Below are positions 20,583 through 29,536 of a DNA stretch of 64,000 nt, one piece after another. Origin of the DNA: Anaerolineae bacterium. GTDB taxonomy: Bacteria; Chloroflexota; Anaerolineae; Aggregatilineales; Phototrophicaceae. The notes under the pieces were generated by a model, which was given only the letters and a program-made list of their open reading frames with translations, did not search any database and was not told the DNA's origin. Where the stretch lies: NCBI GenBank assembly GCA_013360465.1, contig JABWBO010000001.1:181785-245784 (forward strand), in the 5' to 3' direction. Numbering within the stretch: position 1 is the stretch's first letter; every line of letters starts with the position of its first letter. The translations under genes were made by a program, and so were the position numbers.

Positions 20583-21920
20583 ATGAATGAGCCACGCTTA
20601 GTCAGTGTCAGCCGCCGCTGCGATGGTGTTTCGGCTGAAGCCCTTCTGGCATCGGCGCGCGGGCGCGAACGCTTCTACTGGAACCAGGATGATCTGGTGT
20701 ATGTCGGTATCGGGGTAGCGGCAGAAATCACTGCCTGGGGAGAACGGCGCTTTGCCGCCATCGAAGAAAAGGCGCGGACGCTCTTCAGTGGGGTGCGTGT
20801 GCTGGGCGGCGCGGAACCGATGGCGCTGCCGCGTCTCTTCGGCGGGTTTTCGTTTCAGCCGGACTTCATCACCGAGCATACCTGGGCGCAGTTTGCGCCC
20901 GCCTATTTCGTGCTTCCACACTATCAGCTCTTCAGGCGTGGTGAGACAGCCTGGCTGACACTGAATGTCCAGATTGCCGCTGATGAGTTACTCGATGAGG
21001 GTGCGCTTCGCGCCGCGCTCGACGCAGAATGCGCCCTGGCTCAGCAGTCGACATCGTCGCCGATTGTGCCTGCTGCACCGCTCTCCAGCGATTATCCGAT
21101 GTCGCTCGATGAGTGGACCGGGCTGATTGAGTCTGCCCGAAGTTCCATGAAGGCGGGCGCACTGAATAAGGTCGTCCTCGCCCGGGTGTGTGAACTCCGT
21201 TTCGCCGAGCGGGTGAATGTCGAAGGCGCACTGGATTACTTGAACGATGCCTATAGCGGATGCTACCGATTCCTGTTCGAGCCAATACCGCACCTGGCGT
21301 TTTTTGGGGCAACGCCGGAGCTTCTGGTGCGCACCTCTGGCAAGACAGTCGAGACGATGGCGCTTGCCGGGTCGATCCGGCGCGGAGGGACGCTGGCTGA
21401 AGATGAAGCATTGGGCGCTTCGCTTCTTGCGGACCCGAAGGAGCGCCACGAACATGCGCTGGTGGTTGAAGGCATTCGTGACCGGCTGACTTCGCTGACC
21501 ACGATGCTGGATATCCCTTCCGAACCGGGCGTCTTGCGACTGCGGAACATCCAGCACCTCCATACCGCAATCTGCGGCAGCCTGAAAGCGCCGTGTGGAG
21601 TGGTTCCCCTGGCTGAGGCGCTTCATCCTACCCCTGCACTGGGAGGAAGTCCTCGTGCTGACGCTTTGGAGTTCATTCGTCAGAGAGAACCTGTGCCGCG
21701 CGGGTGGTATGCGGCTCCGATCGGGTGGATAGACAGCCATCTTGATGGTGCGTTCGTCGTCGCCATTCGTTCTGCCGTCTGCCAGAATGAGCGTGTCTGG
21801 TTGTATGCCGGAGCCGGCATCGTCGCCGATTCACAGCCGCAGAAGGAGTGGGAAGAGACTGCTCTGAAGTTCAGTCCGATGCTGAATGCGCTAGGAGCCG
21901 GACCCGATGTACTCGCCTAA
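20583..21920 (+). CDS. menF: Isochorismate synthase
   Basis: Converts chorismate to isochorismate, the first committed step of menaquinone synthesis. The 445-residue protein has the chorismate-binding domain at the C-terminus: LNKVVLARV, FFGATPELLVR, MALAGSIRRGG, the ERHEHALVVEGIRDRL helix, LHPTPALGGSPR and YAAPIGWIDSHLDGAFVVAIRSA. These separate it from anthranilate synthase. It starts nine bases after the TetR gene and its 3' end overlaps menD by 14 bases. Confidence 0.92.
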   Translation: MNEPRLVSVSRRCDGVSAEALLASARGRERFYWNQDDLVYVGIGVAAEITAWGERRFAAIEEKARTLFSGVRVLGGAEPMALPRLFGGFSFQPDFITEHTWAQFAPAYFVLPHYQLFRRGETAWLTLNVQIAADELLDEGALRAALDAECALAQQSTSSPIVPAAPLSSDYPMSLDEWTGLIESARSSMKAGALNKVVLARVCELRFAERVNVEGALDYLNDAYSGCYRFLFEPIPHLAFFGATPELLVRTSGKTVETMALAGSIRRGGTLAEDEALGASLLADPKERHEHALVVEGIRDRLTSLTTMLDIPSEPGVLRLRNIQHLHTAICGSLKAPCGVVPLAEALHPTPALGGSPRADALEFIRQREPVPRGWYAAPIGWIDSHLDGAFVVAIRSAVCQNERVWLYAGAGIVADSQPQKEWEETALKFSPMLNALGAGPDVLA

Positions 21921-23691
21921 CCGGAATTATCTCTGGGCGTCGACCGTCGTTGATCAACTGGCGCGCGCGGGATTACGCGCGGTCTGTATTGCGCCGGGGT
22001 CGCGCTCAACGCCGCTGACGCTGGCGTTTGCCGAACATGCCGATATTGAGGTGTTTCGCCACCTCGACGAACGCAGCGCTGGTTTCTTCGCGCTGGGGCT
22101 TGCCCGCGCTACAGATCGACCGGTTGCGCTGGTCTGCACCTCCGGCTCGGCTGTCGCCAACTTCTTCCCGGCGGTGGTGGAGGCACACGCTTCGCGCCTG
22201 CCGCTGCTGATTCTGACCGGGGATCGTCCGCAGGAACTGCGCTTCAGCGGCGCAAACCAGACCATTGACCAGTTGAAGTTCTACGGCGATTACGCCCGCT
22301 GGTCAGTTGATCTGGCACTGCCGGAGGGAGATCCGACCGCGTTGATGCTGCGCTACCTGAGGACGACGGCGGCGCGCGCCTATGCCATCGCTGATGGTCT
22401 GCCAAAGGGAGTCGTTCACCTTAATTTCCCGTTTCGCAAACCCCTTGAACCGGAAAATGTGGAGTCCGACCAGTCCGCGTCGCCCCTGCCGATCAGCGGT
22501 GATGCCGACGAACTTCGTCGGGTTCACACCTGCGTGATGCGTGGAACGAACGCCCCAAGCAGCGAACAGATCAGTATCACAGCGCGGCTGATTCGCGAAT
22601 ACGAAAAAGCCGTCATCGTCTGTGGGACCAACTGCCCGGGCGGCGACTTTCCGCGCCGGATTGCGGCGCTGGCAGCACATCTTCAGATTCCGCTGTTTGC
22701 CGAACCTTCATCGGGCGTGCGCTATCTGGAAGATTTGCACCCGTTGATCCTTGGCGGTTACGAGACCTTTCTCAACAAGATGAATGTTCCGCTGCCCGAC
22801 CTGGTCATTCGTTTCGGCGATGTCCCGACCTCCAAGTGGCTGAACGACATGCTCGAGCAGTCCCCATCACACGCCTACCTTCAGATTTCTGCTGATGGGG
22901 TCTGGTCCGACGATCTGCATCGGACGACTCATTTCATGCACTGCGATCCAGGACAGTTTTGCCTGAGTCTGACTGAAGAGCTTCCGGCGCGACAGGCGAG
23001 CGAATGGAGCAGGTTGTTCGTCAGGGTCGAAGCAGCGACGTGGTTGAGGCTGAGCGAGTCGATGCAGATGTCGATTTTCGATGGCGCGTTCGTCGGTGAT
23101 CTCATTGCGGAGATGTCCGCCGGCGCGCAGCTTTTCGTCGGCAGCAGCCTGCCGGTCCGCCATGTTGATCAGTTCGGGAGACCGCGCGCCGCCGGGTTGA
23201 GCGTTTACGCCAATCGCGGCGCGAGCGGCATCGACGGGAACGTATCGACAGCCTTGGGGATCGCCGCTGCCGATCCCCAACGCCCGCTGGTTATGCTGGT
23301 GGGCGATGTCACCCTGTATCACGACATGAATGGGCTGTTTGCGCTTCAGGACCGCGACATGCAGAATGTGACTATCGTTGTGATCAACAACAACGGTGGC
23401 GGCATCTTCCAGCGGCTTCCAATCAGCCGCTTCGAACCGCCTTTCACTGATCTGTTCGTGATGCCTCACGATCTGGACTTCCAGCATGTCGCTGCACTGT
23501 ACGGTCTGGAGCATCATGTGGTTGCAGATCGCGCAGAATTTCGCCAGCTGATCCGCAGGACGACGGCGTCACAGGGCGCGCGCTTGATCGAGGTGCGGAC
23601 GAGCATCAGCGAAGACGAGACGACCCGACGCCGCCTCATTCAGCAGGTGCGTACAGAAGTCGAGTCGCTGCTGGTTACTCAGGGACTCTGA
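21907..23691 (+). CDS. menD: 2-succinyl-5-enolpyruvyl-6-hydroxy-3-cyclohexene-1-carboxylate synthase
   Basis: ThDP-dependent MenD (SEPHCHC synthase), which joins 2-oxoglutarate-derived succinyl semialdehyde to isochorismate. At 594 residues it is typical in size. It begins NRNYLWASTVVDQLARAGLRAVCIAPGSRSTPL with the SRSTPL motif, has HLDERSAGFFALGLA with the catalytic Glu, the SANRG-type element VYANRGASGIDG, and the C-terminal ThDP motif GDVTLYHDMNGL...NNNGGGIF. It overlaps menF by 14 bases. Confidence 0.95.
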   Translation: MYSPNRNYLWASTVVDQLARAGLRAVCIAPGSRSTPLTLAFAEHADIEVFRHLDERSAGFFALGLARATDRPVALVCTSGSAVANFFPAVVEAHASRLPLLILTGDRPQELRFSGANQTIDQLKFYGDYARWSVDLALPEGDPTALMLRYLRTTAARAYAIADGLPKGVVHLNFPFRKPLEPENVESDQSASPLPISGDADELRRVHTCVMRGTNAPSSEQISITARLIREYEKAVIVCGTNCPGGDFPRRIAALAAHLQIPLFAEPSSGVRYLEDLHPLILGGYETFLNKMNVPLPDLVIRFGDVPTSKWLNDMLEQSPSHAYLQISADGVWSDDLHRTTHFMHCDPGQFCLSLTEELPARQASEWSRLFVRVEAATWLRLSESMQMSIFDGAFVGDLIAEMSAGAQLFVGSSLPVRHVDQFGRPRAAGLSVYANRGASGIDGNVSTALGIAAADPQRPLVMLVGDVTLYHDMNGLFALQDRDMQNVTIVVINNNGGGIFQRLPISRFEPPFTDLFVMPHDLDFQHVAALYGLEHHVVADRAEFRQLIRRTTASQGARLIEVRTSISEDETTRRRLIQQVRTEVESLLVTQGL

Positions 23692-23753
23692 ACGCTGCCG
23701 ATAGAAAAGCCCTGTACCGTACCCACCAGAACACTCAAGAGGGATGATCACAG

Positions 23754-24602
23754 ATGACGATGGAACAGCAGGCTGCCTGGCAGGAAGTTAGATTCTATTC
23801 CGACATCACCTACCACAAGGCGGAAGGTATCGCGCGTATCGCTTTCAACCGCCCTGAGGTGCGCAATGCTTTTCGCCCGAAGACCATCGACGAGATGATC
23901 GAGGCATTCCGCGACGCCTGGCGCGATCCTCAGATCGGCGTGGTGCTTCTGACCGGCAACGGACCCAGCCCCAAAGATGGAAAGTACGCTTTCTGCTCCG
24001 GCGGCGATCAGAAAATACGCGGTGATGCCGGGTATCGCGGCGACGATGGGGTGGAGCGGCTGAACGTGCTGGAGCTTCAACGCATCATCCGAACCATGCC
24101 CAAGCCAGTAATTGCGCTGGTCGCCGGTTACGCAATCGGCGGCGGTCACGTGCTGCATGTGGTGTGTGACCTGACCATCGCAGCGGACAACGCTGTCTTT
24201 GGTCAGACCGGTCCTAAGGTGGGCAGTTTTGATGGCGGCTTTGGCGCAAGCTACCTTGCGTCGATCATCGGACAGAAGAAGGCGCGCGAGATCTGGTATC
24301 TGTGTCGGCAGTACGACGCCAAACAGGCACTGGAGATGGGCTTGGTCAATACGGTGGTGCCGGTTGAGCAGCTCGAAGCCGAGGGCGTTCAGTGGGCGCG
24401 CGATATTCTGGAGAAAAGCCCGATAGCCATCCGCTTTCTGAAAGCCGGTCTAAATGCCGATCTAGATGGTCAAACCGGTCTGCAGGTGCTGGCAGGCGAC
24501 GCCACGATGCTTTACTACATGAGCGAAGAAGGACAGGAGGGGCGTAACGCTTACGTTCAGAAGCGTAAACCCAACTTCCGGCGCTACCCCTGGCGACCAT
24601 GA
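23754..24602 (+). CDS. menB: 1,4-dihydroxy-2-naphthoyl-CoA synthase
   Basis: Crotonase-fold MenB that cyclises o-succinylbenzoyl-CoA. The 282-residue protein shows [31 protein letters not shown], the active-site [37 protein letters not shown] with the oxyanion glycines, and [19 protein letters not shown]. These match MenB closely. It lies 62 bases after menD in the same operon. Confidence 0.95.
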   Translation: MTMEQQAAWQEVRFYSDITYHKAEGIARIAFNRPEVRNAFRPKTIDEMIEAFRDAWRDPQIGVVLLTGNGPSPKDGKYAFCSGGDQKIRGDAGYRGDDGVERLNVLELQRIIRTMPKPVIALVAGYAIGGGHVLHVVCDLTIAADNAVFGQTGPKVGSFDGGFGASYLASIIGQKKAREIWYLCRQYDAKQALEMGLVNTVVPVEQLEAEGVQWARDILEKSPIAIRFLKAGLNADLDGQTGLQVLAGDATMLYYMSEEGQEGRNAYVQKRKPNFRRYPWRP

Positions 24603-24624
24603 GCGGCGTGACGACAGGGAAGAC

Positions 24625-26136
24625 GTGATAATGCGTGATCCGCTCGCGGAAGCGGCTCAAACACATCCTGATGCGCCGGCGCTGCTGCTGTCGTATCTGG
24701 CTCACCTGGGCGGGCACTACGCTGAATACAGTTTCGCGCGCCTGGATCGCATCGCGGCACGGCTGGCGGCACGGTTGGCGGGTCTGGGCATTGAGCCAGG
24801 CGCTCGTCTCGGCTTGCTGCTGGATCATTCGCATCGGGCGATTGAACTGATCCATGCCGCGATTCGCCTGAAGGCGGTGATAGTTCCTCTAAACATACGC
24901 TTGACGGTTGAGGAGCTGCGCTACCAGGTTGCTGCTGCGGATTGCGCCATCCTGCTATGCGATAGTCCGCGCGAAGCGGTCGCCCTGGAAGCGTGCGGCG
25001 CGGCACGTGTCTACAACATCGCCCCAGGGGCAGGCAGCTGCGCGCCGCAGCTGCCTGATGAAGGTCACTTCGCCGGAAGCGCCGCCGACTTCCTGGCGGT
25101 TGAGATGGACCTCGACGCGGTACAGGCGATTGTCTTCACATCCGGCACGACGGGGCGACCTAAGGGCGCACAGATCACTTACAGGAATTGGATCGCCAGC
25201 GCGCAGGCTTCCGCGCAGCGCCTTGGCGTGAATGATCATGATCGCTGGCTGATGTCCCTGCCGCTCTACCACGTTGGTGGGTTATCGATGATTTTTCGCT
25301 CCTGCCGGGATCATTCGGCGCTGGTGATTCCGCCGCCGTCGCGCGATCCTCACGAGATGGTGCGGGTGATCGAGACGGAGCGCGTATCTTTGGTTTCGGT
25401 CGTCCCTACGCAGCTGGTTCGGATGCTGGATGCCGGGCTGAGGCGAACGGAGTCGCTGCGGATGATCCTTGTGGGCGGGGCGGCGGCTTCGCCGGAACTG
25501 CTGCTGCGCTGCTGCGCTGCCGGACTGCCTGTCGCGCCCACCTACGGTTTGACCGAAGCGGCGTCGCAGGTAGCGACGATGCTGCCAGAGGACGCCTGTC
25601 GCAAGCCGGGCAGTGCTGGCAAAGCGATTGGCGACACCCATATTCGCATTCTCGATTCGTCAGGCGCATTATGCTCTGCTGACGAGATCGGCGAAGTGTC
25701 CGTTTGTGGTTCGACAGTGATGAAGGGATATCTGGGTTATCCGCCGGTCGAACCTGAAGCCGGCTTTCGAACCGGCGATCTGGGCTATCTCGACGATGAG
25801 GGCAACCTGTGGATCGTGCAGCGGCGGACCGATCTGATCGTCACCGGCGGGGAAAACGTGTATCCCTCAGAAGTCGAGGCTGTACTCAAGTCCCATAACC
25901 TGGTCGCCGACGCTTGTGTGGTCGGTATTCCAGACCCGGAGTGGGGGCAAAAGGTCGCGGCGATGGTCGTCTGGCAGGGCGACAGCGAAGCGAGTGCGAT
26001 GGCGTTAAGCGATTACTGCCGCCAGCGCCTTGCCGGCTACAAAACTCCCCGCAAGTGGGTCTTCGCGGAAGAACTGCCGCTGACGGCGTCGGGCAAAGTG
26101 CATCGGCACAAGGTGGCGCAGTTGGTGACTGACTGA
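24625..26136 (+). CDS. menE: o-succinylbenzoate-CoA ligase
   Basis: Acyl-CoA synthetase of the ANL superfamily, 503 residues, assigned to o-succinylbenzoate because it sits between menB and menH. Motifs seen are the P-loop FTSGTTGRPKGAQ, YGLTEAASQVATM, FRTGDLGYLDDEGNLWI, RRTDLIVTGGENVYPSEVE and the C-terminal lysine segment LPLTASGKVHRHKV. The stop codon overlaps the start of the next gene by one base. Confidence 0.9.
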   Translation: MIMRDPLAEAAQTHPDAPALLLSYLAHLGGHYAEYSFARLDRIAARLAARLAGLGIEPGARLGLLLDHSHRAIELIHAAIRLKAVIVPLNIRLTVEELRYQVAAADCAILLCDSPREAVALEACGAARVYNIAPGAGSCAPQLPDEGHFAGSAADFLAVEMDLDAVQAIVFTSGTTGRPKGAQITYRNWIASAQASAQRLGVNDHDRWLMSLPLYHVGGLSMIFRSCRDHSALVIPPPSRDPHEMVRVIETERVSLVSVVPTQLVRMLDAGLRRTESLRMILVGGAAASPELLLRCCAAGLPVAPTYGLTEAASQVATMLPEDACRKPGSAGKAIGDTHIRILDSSGALCSADEIGEVSVCGSTVMKGYLGYPPVEPEAGFRTGDLGYLDDEGNLWIVQRRTDLIVTGGENVYPSEVEAVLKSHNLVADACVVGIPDPEWGQKVAAMVVWQGDSEASAMALSDYCRQRLAGYKTPRKWVFAEELPLTASGKVHRHKVAQLVTD

Positions 26137-26951
26137 TGCGGATCAACGGGGTCGATTACGCGGTTCAAATGACAGGGCATGGTGAGCCGCTGGTACTGCT
26201 GCATGGGTTTACCGGCAGCTCGAAGAGTTGGGGACCGCACGTCCCCCTGTTCTCCGTAAGTTATACCGTCGTCACCATCGATTTGCTGGGACACGGCAGA
26301 ACCACTTCCCCCGCAGACCCGGCGCGTTACGAGATCACCCGCGCCGCCGCCGATCTTCACGCTTTGCTTCGGGCGTGTGGCGTTGATGCGCCGCATCTGC
26401 TGGGGTATTCGATGGGCGGGCGTCTTGCGCTGTGCTATGCCCTTCAGCATCCGGTACGTTCGCTTCTCCTGGAAAGTGCCTCGCCTGGGCTGGTCAGCGA
26501 GCAAGAGCGCGCCGCGCGCCGCGAGAGTGACGAGCGCCTGGCAGCGCGGATCGAGCAGGACGGCATCCCCGCGTTCGTCGATACGTGGGAGAAGCTGCCG
26601 TTGTTCGTGACGCAGGCTGCGCTTCCCGAAGATGTGCGCGCGCGCCAGCGCCAGCAGCGCCAGGCGAACAATCCGACGGGGTTAGCGAACAGTCTGCGCG
26701 GGATGGGAACTGGCGCTCAACCGAGCTTCTGGGGTCGTCTGAGCTTGCTAGATGCGCCTGCGCTGCTGCTTGTTGGCGCTCTTGACGAGAAGTTCACGGC
26801 GATAGCCCAGACGATGGCTGGCAAAATGCGGAGCGCGCGGCTGGCAGTCATCAGCGGCGCTGGACACGCTCCACATCTTGAGCAGCCGACCTCATTCCGG
26901 GACGAGGTGCTGCGTTTTGTCCGGGATATCGGACGTCGGCGACTGCCGTGA
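26136..26951 (+). CDS. menH: 2-succinyl-6-hydroxy-2,4-cyclohexadiene-1-carboxylate synthase
   Basis: Alpha/beta hydrolase-fold MenH that removes pyruvate from SEPHCHC. The 271-residue protein has LLHGFTGSSKSWG, DLLGHGRTTSP, the nucleophile elbow GYSMGGRLALCYAL with the family-typical SMGGR, and the C-terminal histidine in GAGHAPHLEQP. The start overlaps the menE stop by one base. It is the last men gene here; menC and menA are not in the window. Confidence 0.9.
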   Translation: MRINGVDYAVQMTGHGEPLVLLHGFTGSSKSWGPHVPLFSVSYTVVTIDLLGHGRTTSPADPARYEITRAAADLHALLRACGVDAPHLLGYSMGGRLALCYALQHPVRSLLLESASPGLVSEQERAARRESDERLAARIEQDGIPAFVDTWEKLPLFVTQAALPEDVRARQRQQRQANNPTGLANSLRGMGTGAQPSFWGRLSLLDAPALLLVGALDEKFTAIAQTMAGKMRSARLAVISGAGHAPHLEQPTSFRDEVLRFVRDIGRRRLP

Positions 26952-26972
26952 AAATACGAGCCTTACGCTGCC

Positions 26973-28076
26973 GTGCCAAGGGAGTATCACGTGAATCGAC
27001 TTGATCTGCGAAATGGCAGCCTGGAGCTTCCGGTCTTCCTGCCTGACGCCACGCGGGCGGTGGTGCGCGGCGTTGGTGCCGACGATCTGGTGGCTTGCGG
27101 CGTGCCCGGATTGGTCATGAGTACATTTCATCTGATGCAGCACCCCGGGTCTTCGGTGGTTGCAGGGCACGGAGGGCTTCACCGTTTCGCCGGATGGGGA
27201 CTTCCTATCATCACCGATTCTGGTGGGTTCCAGGTGTATTCGCTGGTTCATGAAAACCCGAAGTATGGAAGCCTCAGCGAAAAAGGGATGGTCTTTCGCA
27301 CTGACGACGGCGCGAAGTACAACCTGACCCCGGAGAAGAGCATTCAGCTTCAGTTGAGCTACGCATCCGATGTCGTCTACTGCCTGGATGACTGCACACA
27401 TCCGGACGCCGGGGACTCGGCTCAAATTGACAGCGTTCGCCGGACGATCAAGTGGGCGAAACGCTGTCGCGAGGTGTTTGATCAAATCGTCGCTGGAAAG
27501 CGGCTGGCAGGACTTGATCGTCCGCGTCTGTTTGCCGTGGTTCAGGGGGGCGCAGTTCCGGCGCTGCGCCAGCAGTGCGCCGAGGCGCTGCTCGAGATCG
27601 GGTTTGACGGGTATGGGTTTGGCGGCTTTCCGATCGACGGCGAGCGCCGGCTGTTGGAGGATATTTTTGCCTATCTTCGCGAACTCATCCCGGCAGAATA
27701 CCCGCTCCATGCACTGGGGGTGGGGCATCCCGGGCACGTGAAGACCTGCGCTGATCTCGGCTATGCAATTTTTGACAGCGCGCTGCCGACCCGCGACGCC
27801 AGACGCGGACGGTTGTACCGCTTCACCGGAGAATCAGTTGCTGCCGGTACGGACTGGTTCGAATTCATCTACCTGGAGGACGGACGGCATACGCGCACCG
27901 CCGAGCCGATCTCGGAGCGATGTGACTGTGCCGCCTGCGCTCGTTACTCGCTCGCCTATCTGCGCCATCTCTACGAAATCGAGGATGCTCTGTACATTCG
28001 TCTGGCGACAGTACATAACCTTCGCTTCATGACCCAGTTGATGGAATATCTGCGAACAAGAGCGACAGATGGCTGA
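26973..28076 (+). CDS. tRNA-guanine transglycosylase family protein (divergent TGT)
   Basis: Base-exchange enzyme of the queuosine-tRNA family, 367 residues. Core residues are present: Asp82 in ITDSGGFQVYS, Gln191-Gly-Gly, nucleophile Asp268 in FDSALPTR, and a zinc site Cys317, Cys319, Cys322, His348 (CDCAAC...HNLRF). Two segments differ from ordinary bacterial Tgt. The usual GNTYHL is MSTFHL, and the preQ1-recognition loop normally written GGLAVGE is GGFPIDGE, one residue longer with the valine position changed. It may therefore act on another base or tRNA. Its 3' end overlaps the rRNA methyltransferase gene by eight bases. Confidence 0.82.
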   Translation: MPREYHVNRLDLRNGSLELPVFLPDATRAVVRGVGADDLVACGVPGLVMSTFHLMQHPGSSVVAGHGGLHRFAGWGLPIITDSGGFQVYSLVHENPKYGSLSEKGMVFRTDDGAKYNLTPEKSIQLQLSYASDVVYCLDDCTHPDAGDSAQIDSVRRTIKWAKRCREVFDQIVAGKRLAGLDRPRLFAVVQGGAVPALRQQCAEALLEIGFDGYGFGGFPIDGERRLLEDIFAYLRELIPAEYPLHALGVGHPGHVKTCADLGYAIFDSALPTRDARRGRLYRFTGESVAAGTDWFEFIYLEDGRHTRTAEPISERCDCAACARYSLAYLRHLYEIEDALYIRLATVHNLRFMTQLMEYLRTRATDG

Positions 28077-28887
28077 CCCCGAAGTTCAGCGCATCGTCCA
28101 AGCAGTGTCCGAAAGCCGCAAATACAGAAGCGTTGCCCCACGGCTGATCGCGCATCTGGCGGAACTTGAGGTCAGCAAGTCACGACGTTTCAGAGAGGCG
28201 GTCAAGGAAGTGAAAAACCGCCTGCATCAAACGGTCGGCGCATATGTTGAAGAAACGCCCGACTATGATGTCTGGCTGGCGCGGCTTCAGGCGGCGGATA
28301 CGCCCGATGCGCGCCGCGCTGTCTGTCTGGATCTGCTCGGCGCGCATGCCTCGAGTCATGAACGCCTGAACATCCTGCCGACCTTCTACGAGACGCTGCT
28401 GGGCGATCTGCCGCCTATTCGGTCTGTGATTGACGTTGCCTGTGGGCTGAACCCATTAGCGATCCCCTGGATGCCGCTGGCGAAGGATGCGCACTATGTG
28501 GCGATCGATGCCCTGGACGATCTGGCGATCTTTCTCGAAGAGGCGCTTCCGCTCTTCGGCGTCAGCAGCCGCGCTCTCTCGGATGATGTGACGCTCACCG
28601 CGCCTATCGGAACGTTTGACGTGGCACTGATTATCAAAGCCATTCCGTGCCTTCAGCAGATAGATCGATCAACCGGGAGTCGGCTGCTGAAGGATCTGGA
28701 TGCAGCCTGTATCGTCGTGTCGTATCCGGTCCGCAGCCTTGGTGGGAATGACAAGGGGATGCGCGACGCTTATGCCGCCTCGTTCATGAACCTGATCGGC
28801 GCGTTCGATTGGCGGATTGAGCGCTTCGATTTCGCCGATGAGCTGGCGTTTCGAGTCTTCAAGACGCCCCGCGTACCAGAAGCGTAA
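28069..28887 (+). CDS. 16S rRNA (guanine1405-N7)-methyltransferase family protein (Arm/Rmt-like)
   Basis: A 272-residue SAM-dependent methyltransferase that resembles the aminoglycoside-resistance enzymes ArmA, RmtA-H and the actinomycete Sgm/FmrO group. Shared features are SRKYRSVAP near the N-terminus, RLHQTVGAY, HASSHER (93-99), the SAM loop DVACGLNPLA (122-131), LIIKAIPCL (187-195) and SYPVRSLGG plus KGM (218-231). Family members methylate N7 of G1405 in the decoding site and block 4,6-linked deoxystreptamine aminoglycosides. The start overlaps the TGT gene by eight bases, so the two are coupled. No transposon or drug cluster flanks it, so it looks chromosomal and native. Activity is inferred. 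Confidence 0.85.
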   Translation: MADPEVQRIVQAVSESRKYRSVAPRLIAHLAELEVSKSRRFREAVKEVKNRLHQTVGAYVEETPDYDVWLARLQAADTPDARRAVCLDLLGAHASSHERLNILPTFYETLLGDLPPIRSVIDVACGLNPLAIPWMPLAKDAHYVAIDALDDLAIFLEEALPLFGVSSRALSDDVTLTAPIGTFDVALIIKAIPCLQQIDRSTGSRLLKDLDAACIVVSYPVRSLGGNDKGMRDAYAASFMNLIGAFDWRIERFDFADELAFRVFKTPRVPEA

Positions 28888-29536
28888 CTTCTCCTCGAAG
28901 CGGATTCGCCCTGAAGAAGCGCTGCAATTCGCCGAGTGTTCCGCGCTGGAACTGCTCGAAGAATTTGGTCAATTCTACGGTGACGACTGCTTCGCGTTCG
29001 CCAAGGACATCGCCCAGCAGCGCCAGTGTCTTGACCAACCGGTTAGGGCTTTCATAGAAGACAAGCGTCTCGGCACTCATCCGAAACGACTCGGCGAATT
29101 CGCGGAACAGCGACTCTTTGCGAGGCGGGAAACCGACAAAACGAAAAGTGCTGCTCGGAAGCCCAGATGCTGACAGCGCCGTTGTAATGGCATTCGCGCC
29201 GGGGATCACTTCGACAGCGATCCCGGCATCGAGCGCGGCGCGTACCAGCTCGTAGCCCGGATCTGAAATGCCAGGTGAGCCAGCATCGCTGACCAGAGCG
29301 ACATCTTCAAGTCTCGCCAGGTTCACCAGTTTGGCGGTCATGGTGTCTTTATTATGCTCGTGATAACTGATTGAGCGAACACTGATCTGGTAGTGGTTGA
29401 GGAGTTTGAGGGAATGCCGTGTGTCTTCGGCAGCAATAACCCTGACGCTGCGCAGGATTCGCAGCGCCCGGATCGTAATGTCCTCTAGATTTCCAATCGG
29501 CGTCGCGACGACGAAAATCGTCCCCACGCCGCTCAA
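28859..29536 (-). CDS. rsmI: 16S rRNA (cytidine1402-2'-O)-methyltransferase
   Basis: Tetrapyrrole-methylase-fold enzyme that 2'-O-methylates C1402 in the decoding centre. Signature segments are VVATPIGNLEDITIRAL, IAAEDTRHSLKLLNHY, SYHEHN, ALVSDAGSPGISDPGYELV and VIPGANAITTALSASGLP. At 225 residues it is about 60 shorter than E. coli RsmI and lacks the C-terminal helix-turn-helix extension. Its start overlaps the upstream small gene (ATGA). Its 3' end overlaps the convergent m7G1405-type methyltransferase gene by 29 bases. Confidence 0.92.
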   Translation of the reverse strand: MSGVGTIFVVATPIGNLEDITIRALRILRSVRVIAAEDTRHSLKLLNHYQISVRSISYHEHNKDTMTAKLVNLARLEDVALVSDAGSPGISDPGYELVRAALDAGIAVEVIPGANAITTALSASGLPSSTFRFVGFPPRKESLFREFAESFRMSAETLVFYESPNRLVKTLALLGDVLGEREAVVTVELTKFFEQFQRGTLGELQRFFRANPLRGEVTLLVRGAS

